7,619 nt of DNA from Patescibacteria group bacterium (lineage in GTDB: Bacteria > Patescibacteriota > Minisyncoccia > UBA6257). Shown in pieces: positions 6,401 through 7,619 of this stretch. A program made the translations under genes and the position numbers. The notes under the pieces were generated by a model. The model had not been told where the DNA came from. It did no database searches and was given only the letters and a program-made list of their open reading frames with translations. Position 1 is the first letter of the stretch. Every line of letters starts with the position of its first letter. The stretch is from positions 1-7,619 of the forward strand of contig JAKJEG010000014.1 in NCBI GenBank assembly GCA_022705545.1, read 5' to 3'.

Positions 6401-6647
6401 AGAAGGTTATGGGGCTGCTTATACCTTGCAAGAAATGGTAACTATTAAATCAGATGATGTTATTGGCCGAGCAGCAACTTATAATTCAATTATTAATGGA
6501 GAGAAAATAAAAAATCCCAATATTCCAGCGGCTTTCTCGGTGATTTTAAAAGAGATTGAAGGGTTAGCTTTATCTGTTGAATTAATTGGAGTTAAAACCG
6601 AGGAAGAAAAATCAATAAAGGATGTCAATGAGAAGGGGGAAGGATAA
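3444..6647 (+). CDS. rpoB: DNA-directed RNA polymerase, beta subunit
   Basis: The beta subunit of RNA polymerase, forming one side of the active-site cleft. It is 1067 residues, shorter than the 1150-1350 of most bacteria, and lacks the large insertions of Escherichia coli beta. Landmarks in order: N-terminal FQTDSFNWFLKEGI; LTRSSGVYF (134-142); DHLGNRRVRAVGE (315-327); rifampicin-pocket region L380-P404; LGPGGLTRERAG followed by DVRDVHESHYGRICPIQTPEG; NYEDAI (673-678) near the active site; GDKLAGRHGNKG (825-836) with the two substrate lysines K827 and K835; SRMNLGQ; and DKIHMRAIGPYSLITQQPLGG with His952. All catalytic positions I can align are kept. Oddities: NPLSIASRMN for NPLGVPSRMN, HMR for HAR, and several changes in the rifampicin pocket. 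The start fits the family, but no Shine-Dalgarno site and no convincing promoter precede it. rplJ and rplL, the usual upstream neighbours, are absent; rpoC follows after a 196-base spacer. Confidence 0.98.
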   Translation: MTKQNLVPKSFSHHQRDFLEPPRLTQFQTDSFNWFLKEGIQSVFEEIFPVKDYTDKGLELYCKNYFLEPPKISEQKAREKELNYETTLRVNLLLKSEKLGIEKEQEVYFGEIPLMTNRGTFIINGVEKIVISQLTRSSGVYFTSVNFKGQKLFGARIIPYHGAWLEFETDTAGVISTKIDRKRKIAVTSLLRIFGLETNEEILKVFDSEKERKYLEATLKADPSSNKEESYIEIYRRLRPGDLATFDNARDLINNMLFRLDRYDLAKLGRYKINQRLSLNIDLNERFIRLDDLIAIIKEIIRLNNDPLAEDDDVDHLGNRRVRAVGEILTERFRVGVMRMRRTIQDRMATLNPKILTPAQLVNPRQLVTTLKEFFNVSRLCQFMEQMNMLSELEHKRRLTCLGPGGLTRERAGIDVRDVHESHYGRICPIQTPEGQNIGLVLYLTLYSRLNEFGFIETPYVKVKNGQVTNEIVYLDAFEESKYKIAHAAINIDKKGNILDETVLVRETGGPVVVTKEEIDLVEVACQQILSASVALIPFLEHDESNRALMGSNMQKQAVPCIAPRAPLVSTGLERKVALESGQCLVSEVDGEITEIDAKHITIKTNEGKIKNYELVNFQRSNKNSCLMQRPVVKKGDKVKRGDLLADGAVTEDGLLALGQNLLVAFVPYFGLNYEDAIVVSERVLKNDYFSSVYLEEFTCNVVDTKLGPEVTTRDIPNVSEEKLKNLDEEGIIRIGAQVKGGDILVGKISPKGKADLTPEERLLQAIFGKQMKDVKDTSLLLEPSRQGRVVRIKVLSREKGDKLDVGDIKKISVEVAELRRLMAGDKLAGRHGNKGVISIIVPEEDMPYLEDGRPVDIIMNPLSIASRMNLGQVFENHLGLAAERLGYRAITPALDGATKEEIQEELKKAGLPEDGKTILYDGQTGEAFKQRVAVGIMYIMKLEHMVKDKIHMRAIGPYSLITQQPLGGRARFGGQRFGEMEVWALEGYGAAYTLQEMVTIKSDDVIGRAATYNSIINGEKIKNPNIPAAFSVILKEIEGLALSVELIGVKTEEEKSIKDVNEKGEG

Positions 6648-6661
6648 GATAGACAAGAAGA

Positions 6662-6758
6662 ATCTTGAAAAGGTTTCTGAAAGGGTTTCTGGAACGGGTT
6701 TCTGGAACGGGTTTCTGGAACGGTTCTGAAGTCCTTCGTTAATCACGCTCTTCAAGAT
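6662..6758. repeat. 8-bp inverted repeat bracketing the minisatellite
   Basis: ATCTTGAA at 6662-6669 is the exact reverse complement of TTCAAGAT at 6751-6758, with the 13-bp tandem array inside the 81-base loop. An 8-bp match over this distance can arise by chance, so it is only suggestive of a long-range stem presenting the repeats. Confidence 0.35.
6671..6731. repeat. 13-bp minisatellite in the rpoB-rpoC spacer
   Basis: Three exact tandem copies of GGGTTTCTGGAAC lie at 6683-6695, 6696-6708 and 6709-6721. They are flanked by decayed partial copies at 6671-6682 (AGGTTTCTGAAA) and 6722-6731 (GGTTCTGAAG). The array begins 24 bases after the rpoB stop and is G-rich compared with its surroundings. 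The unit is not a multiple of three and no ORF runs through it. The rest of the spacer, to 6843, is AT-rich with no terminator or convincing promoter, so the array is probably transcribed inside the rpoBC message. Confidence 0.88.
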
Positions 6759-6843
6759 AATCATTAAGTAAAATTCAATATTAAATTCATCTAATTTTTG
6801 GGTAAAATTTTAAATTTATTAAACCATAAAATTTTTAAAAAAT

Positions 6844-7619
6844 ATGAAAGACAGTCGTGAAATTAAAGTTGCTGATTTTGAAGCTTTGCAATTACGCTTG
6901 GCTTCACCAGAAGAAATATTATCTTGGTCTTATGGAGAAGTGACTCGGCCAGAGACTATTAATTATCGAACTCATAAACCAGAAAGAGAGGGTCTTTTTT
7001 CTGAACAAATTTTTGGACCGGTTAAAGATTTTGAATGCGCTTGCGGCAAATATAAAAGCAGTAAATTTAAAGGTGTTTCTATTGTTTGCGATCGGTGCGG
7101 GGTTGAAGTGACTCGTTCTTATGTTCGGCGGGAAAGAATGGGGCATATTCAATTAGCAACTCCAGTAGCTCATATTTGGTATTTACGGGTTATTCCCTCG
7201 AGAATAGGTTTAATTTTAGATTTACCAATGCAGGAATTAGAAAAAGTTATTTATTACAATAGTTATATTATTACTTCGGTAGATGAAAAAAGAAAAGCGA
7301 AAGTTTTTGAGGAATTAGAAAAAGAATATCAAAATAAAACTAAAAAAGCCGATAGCGAAGAAAAAGAAAACTTAATTGAATCTTATCAGGAAGCAAAAAA
7401 AGAAATTAGCCAAATTTATGAAAAATCGATTTTATCCGAAAGAGATTATTTAATTTTATCTCGAAAATATGGTGATATTTTCACAGCAGAAACCGGTAGC
7501 GAACCAGTTAGATCTTTAATGGAAAAAATTGATTTGGAAAAATTAAGTCAAGAATTGGAAGAAAAATTAAAAGCTCAAAAAATTTCGGCAGAAGCAGAAA
7601 AGAAAATAAGAAAAAGATT
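6844..7619 (+). CDS. rpoC: DNA-directed RNA polymerase, beta' subunit (N-terminal part, cut by window edge)
   Basis: The catalytic beta' subunit of RNA polymerase; 258 codons are visible and the frame is open at the window end. The start MKDSREIKVADFEALQLRLASPEEILSWS is the family N-terminus. Next come the GEVTRPETINYRTHKPEREGLFSEQIFGPVKD block and the zinc-binding site with Cys65, Cys67, Cys82 and Cys85, ending CDRCGVEVTR. ERMGHIQLATPVAHIWYLR and PSRIGLILDL (118-127) follow. The gap between the two cysteine pairs is about two residues longer than in Escherichia coli. Residues about 147-197 form a highly charged, probably coiled-coil helical insert where many bacteria have only a short linker. 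The frame then returns to the family with LSERDYLILSRKYGDIFTAETGSEPV, so the insert is in frame and not a frameshift. I associate such inserts with CPR polymerases. No Shine-Dalgarno site precedes the ATG, and expression is presumably from the rpoB transcript. Confidence 0.97.
   Translation, partial: MKDSREIKVADFEALQLRLASPEEILSWSYGEVTRPETINYRTHKPEREGLFSEQIFGPVKDFECACGKYKSSKFKGVSIVCDRCGVEVTRSYVRRERMGHIQLATPVAHIWYLRVIPSRIGLILDLPMQELEKVIYYNSYIITSVDEKRKAKVFEELEKEYQNKTKKADSEEKENLIESYQEAKKEISQIYEKSILSERDYLILSRKYGDIFTAETGSEPVRSLMEKIDLEKLSQELEEKLKAQKISAEAEKKIRKR

Noticed and set aside
6671..6731. Repeat array as a CRISPR
   Set aside because: The 13-bp units abut directly with no spacers, the unit is too short, and no cas gene is nearby.
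6919..7152. Open reading frame of 77 codons on the minus strand
   Set aside because: It is antisense to the conserved start of rpoC, and no independent support was found.

Overview
This is an AT-rich window (roughly one third G+C by eye) with five genes and one small ORF, all on the + strand. It most likely comes from a Candidate Phyla Radiation (Patescibacteria) bacterium of the Microgenomates or Parcubacteria type. The reasons are a compact RpoB of 1067 residues without the large enterobacterial insertions, a charged helical insert early in RpoC, and divergent but intact TrmD and phosphoglycerate mutase motifs. Most starts also lack a Shine-Dalgarno sequence. TGA ends trmD and no in-frame TGA occurs in any gene, so the standard bacterial code applies. 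The phylum-level placement is inference.

Layout: (1) 1-1563, gpmI, cofactor-independent phosphoglycerate mutase, missing only its first few codons at the window edge. (2) 1564-1941, a 378-base gap with an 8-bp tandem repeat, a complex imperfect inverted repeat, a near-consensus promoter and a 5'-UTR hairpin. (3) 1942-2268, a KhpA-like KH-domain RNA-binding protein, closed by a very strong symmetric hairpin terminator. (4) 2360-3067, trmD, tRNA m1G37 methyltransferase, overlapping by 4 bases a 75-codon ORF (3064-3291) that looks like a shrunken, divergent TsaB N-terminal half. (5) 3444-6647, rpoB. (6) 6648-6843, a 196-base spacer holding a 13-bp minisatellite. (7) 6844 to the right edge, the first 258 codons of rpoC.

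The genes join central glycolysis with core information processing: RNA binding, tRNA modification and RNA polymerase. In many bacteria khpA and trmD sit in an rpsP-khpA-rimM-trmD-rplS operon. Here rpsP, rimM and rplS are absent from the visible context. rpoBC follows trmD instead of rplJ-rplL.

No defence system, mobile element, CRISPR array, tRNA or rRNA was seen. The points most worth a second look are the TsaB-like mini-ORF, the repeats in the two long spacers, the terminator placed just before trmD, and the altered catalytic-loop region of TrmD.
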